From an uncultured Eubacteriales bacterium (GTDB lineage Bacteria; Bacillota; Clostridia; Oscillospirales; Acutalibacteraceae), in NCBI GenBank assembly GCA_934541115.1, contig CAKTDF010000029.1, positions 1 to 22,133 of the forward strand: a stretch of DNA of 22,133 nucleotides, written 5' to 3'. Below, one piece after another: positions 20,532-22,133 of the stretch; the stretch's first letter is position 1, and each line of letters begins with the position of its first letter. The position numbers were made by a program, and so were the translations under genes. Under the pieces are notes generated by a model. It was not told where the DNA came from. It worked only from the letters and a program-made list of their open reading frames with translations, and searched no databases.

Positions 20532-21356
20532 ATGCCCAACTGTAACACGATTGCTATATGCAATCAAAAAGGCGGTGTTGGTAAAACGACTACCACAGTA
20601 AACTTGGGTGTAGGTTTGGCTATGCAAGGTAAAAAGGTACTCCTTGTAGACGCAGATCCGCAGGGTGACCTAACAACTTGTCTTGGTTGGCGAGATACGG
20701 ACAGTTTGCCCGTAGCACTACCGGACAAAATGCTTGAAGTAATGCAAGACAAATGCAAAGAACCAACGAAAGGTATTCTACATCATAAAGAAGGTGTTGA
20801 CCTTATCCCATCCAATAGCGACCTTTTCGATTTTGAGATTAGTCTTGTAACCGCAATGAACCGTGAAGCCATTTTGAGAAACTACCTGAATGAGGTTAAA
20901 CGCAATTACGATTATATTATTATCGACTGTTCGCCTTCGCTTGGTATGATGACTCTCAATGCTTTATCGGCAGCGGACAGCGTGATCATTCCCGTTCAGG
21001 CTCATTATCTTCCGGCGAAGTGTATGACGCAGTTAATGCGAACTATCACTAAGGTCAAAAAGCATATCAATCCAAAACTAAGTATTGACGGCATACTTTT
21101 AACTCTCGTAGACAACAGAACAAACCTTGCCAAAAGCACAATAGATGCCTTGCGTGAGAATTTCGGTAGTTATATCAAAATATATAACTCTCAAATTCCC
21201 ATAGCAATAAAGGCGGCTGAGGTAAGTTCCAAAGGTAAAAGTATTTATGCCTATGAGCCTAACAGTACGGTGTCCAAAGCCTACACCGAATTTTCAAAGG
21301 AGGTGTTAGCCGATGGCAGGAAGAAAGAGCGACTTCACTCTGCCCAAGTTCGATGA
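20532..21356 (+). CDS. parA: ParA-family partition ATPase
   Basis: The 274-residue protein is a deviant-Walker ATPase of the Soj/ParA type. It has Walker A QKGGVGKTTTTVNLG (K13, K18), VLLVDADPQGDLTTCLGW, Walker B YDYIIIDCSPSLGM, and VIIPVQAHYLPAKCM. It lacks the N-terminal helix-turn-helix of plasmid type Ia ParA, so autoregulation would need another protein. With ParB and a DNA site it would segregate or maintain the element. Start ATG 20532 is preferred over ATG 20514 because AAAGGAG (20518-20523) lies 8 bases before it. The gene overlaps parB by 44 bases. It sits in AT-richer sequence downstream of a tRNA, as in integrative elements. Confidence 0.93.
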   Translation: MPNCNTIAICNQKGGVGKTTTTVNLGVGLAMQGKKVLLVDADPQGDLTTCLGWRDTDSLPVALPDKMLEVMQDKCKEPTKGILHHKEGVDLIPSNSDLFDFEISLVTAMNREAILRNYLNEVKRNYDYIIIDCSPSLGMMTLNALSAADSVIIPVQAHYLPAKCMTQLMRTITKVKKHINPKLSIDGILLTLVDNRTNLAKSTIDALRENFGSYIKIYNSQIPIAIKAAEVSSKGKSIYAYEPNSTVSKAYTEFSKEVLADGRKKERLHSAQVR

Positions 21357-22133
21357 TATTTTTTCAACTCAGAAAATGCGAGATGAAGAAAAACTCTCGA
21401 AAATCCGAGATATACCTTTAGAACAAATTGACGATTTTCCCGACCACCCTTATCGGGTTCAAGATGATGAAGATATGGAACGGCTTGTTGAGAGCATTAA
21501 AGAGCGTGGTGTTATAACCCCTGCTATGGTTCGCCAGAAAGAAGATGGCAGATACGAACTCGTTTCAGGACACAGGCGAAAAAGAGCAAGTCAAATTGCA
21601 GGCTTTCCAACCCTGAGATGCGAAGTAGTTGAACTCACAAGAGATGAAGCCATAATCTTAATGGTAGAAAGCAACTATCAAAGAACACAACAGTTGCCTT
21701 CCGAGCGAGCCTTTGCATATAAGATGCGTCTTGATGCTATGGCAAGGCAAGGAAAACGAACCGACCTAACCTGTGCAACCGAGTTGCACAAGTCAGATGG
21801 AAAGAAAAGCAGAGATACGGTTGCCGATAAAAGTGGTGAAACAGTCCGAAGATATATCCGCTTGACAAATCTTGTTCCCGAACTTCTCGATATGGTAGAC
21901 AATTCGGTAGTAAAGGATAAGGACTCTTTGCAAATGGCGTTGAAGCCTGCCGTTGAGTTATCATATCTTGATGAGGATAGTCAGCGTGATGTTGTTACAG
22001 AAATTGACTTAAACTACTGCACCCCATCTCACGAGCAAACTATTCGTATGCGAAAAATGTTTGAGGAAGGTAAACTCACTCCCGAAGCCATACAAGCAAT
22101 TATGTCTGAGCAAAAACCAAATCAAAAAGAAAA
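21313..22133 (+). CDS. parB: ParB/Spo0J-family protein (3' end outside window)
   Basis: ATG 21313 lies inside the end of parA, with AAAGGAGGTG just upstream (21297-21305). At least 273 residues are encoded and the frame is open at the window edge. The N-terminus (MAGRKSDFTLPKFDDIFSTQ) leads into the ParB nuclease-like domain: IPLEQIDDFPDHPYRV, LVESIKERGVITPAMVR, then YELVSGHRRKRASQIAG (the GERR box as GHRR). VESNYQRTQQLPSERAFAYK and the helix-turn-helix region SRDTVADKSGETVRRYIRLT follow. It is the CTP-switch clamp partner of ParA in partition systems (family knowledge). The end coordinate is the window limit. Confidence 0.92.
   Translation, partial: MAGRKSDFTLPKFDDIFSTQKMRDEEKLSKIRDIPLEQIDDFPDHPYRVQDDEDMERLVESIKERGVITPAMVRQKEDGRYELVSGHRRKRASQIAGFPTLRCEVVELTRDEAIILMVESNYQRTQQLPSERAFAYKMRLDAMARQGKRTDLTCATELHKSDGKKSRDTVADKSGETVRRYIRLTNLVPELLDMVDNSVVKDKDSLQMALKPAVELSYLDEDSQRDVVTEIDLNYCTPSHEQTIRMRKMFEEGKLTPEAIQAIMSEQKPNQKE

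Overview
The window looks like a chromosomal segment of a gut-type Clostridia species (Firmicutes; Oscillospiraceae/Ruminococcaceae-like, by inference). Reasons: strong AGGAGG-type ribosome binding sites, TTGACA/TATAAT promoters, lysine-rich secreted proteins with Ig-like and Fn3 modules, a QueH-type queuosine enzyme, and a putatively sensory [FeFe]-hydrogenase operon. Base composition is moderate. The last ~2.7 kb reads differently and appears to be the left end of an integrated mobile element beside a tRNA-Arg gene.

Layout. (1) 1-184: apparent promoter and leader of an rRNA operon reading leftwards out of the window. (2) 214-1958: an XRE-type repressor gene divergent from a JAMM/MPN metalloprotease gene, a three-helix membrane protein ending in six aspartates, and a 58-residue Cys-rich protein; operator-like AATATCA repeats lie between the divergent genes. 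(3) 2128-2967: a degenerate LytR-CpsA-Psr-like membrane protein (- strand). (4) 3374-5568: two tandem secreted paralogues with near-identical N-terminal halves and unrelated C-terminal ends. (5) 5643-6744: queH and a C_GCAxxG_C_C family gene (- strand). (6) 6884-10166: a five-gene - strand operon: DRTGG protein, RsbW-like ATPase, [FeFe]-hydrogenase-like protein, second DRTGG protein, PHP phosphoesterase. (7) 10251-11743: an unrecognised protein and a second PHP enzyme. (8) 12173-14600: a coiled-coil M23 peptidoglycan hydrolase and a lipoprotein. (9) 14774-18904: a MarR regulator followed by a heterodimeric ABC exporter, with three tandem operator-like repeats at the promoter.

(10) 18905-19440: an intact consensus promoter followed by two degenerate copies of a tRNA-Arg(CCU) 5' end, then an intact tRNA-Arg(CCU) and its terminator. 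(11) 19441-22133: the presumed mobile element: a cluster of GCTAAT repeats, a 58-residue small protein, two back-to-back terminators, about 450 nt of hairpin-rich non-coding sequence, then parA and a parB that runs off the window. No integrase is visible.

The parts most worth a second look are the XRE/JAMM/membrane/Cys-rich locus, which resembles an ImmR/ImmA-like protease-repressor circuit with a JAMM enzyme in the protease role; the structured region ahead of parA; the decayed tRNA copies under a live promoter; and the hydrogenase-like sensor operon. No CRISPR array, complete insertion sequence or transposase was seen.
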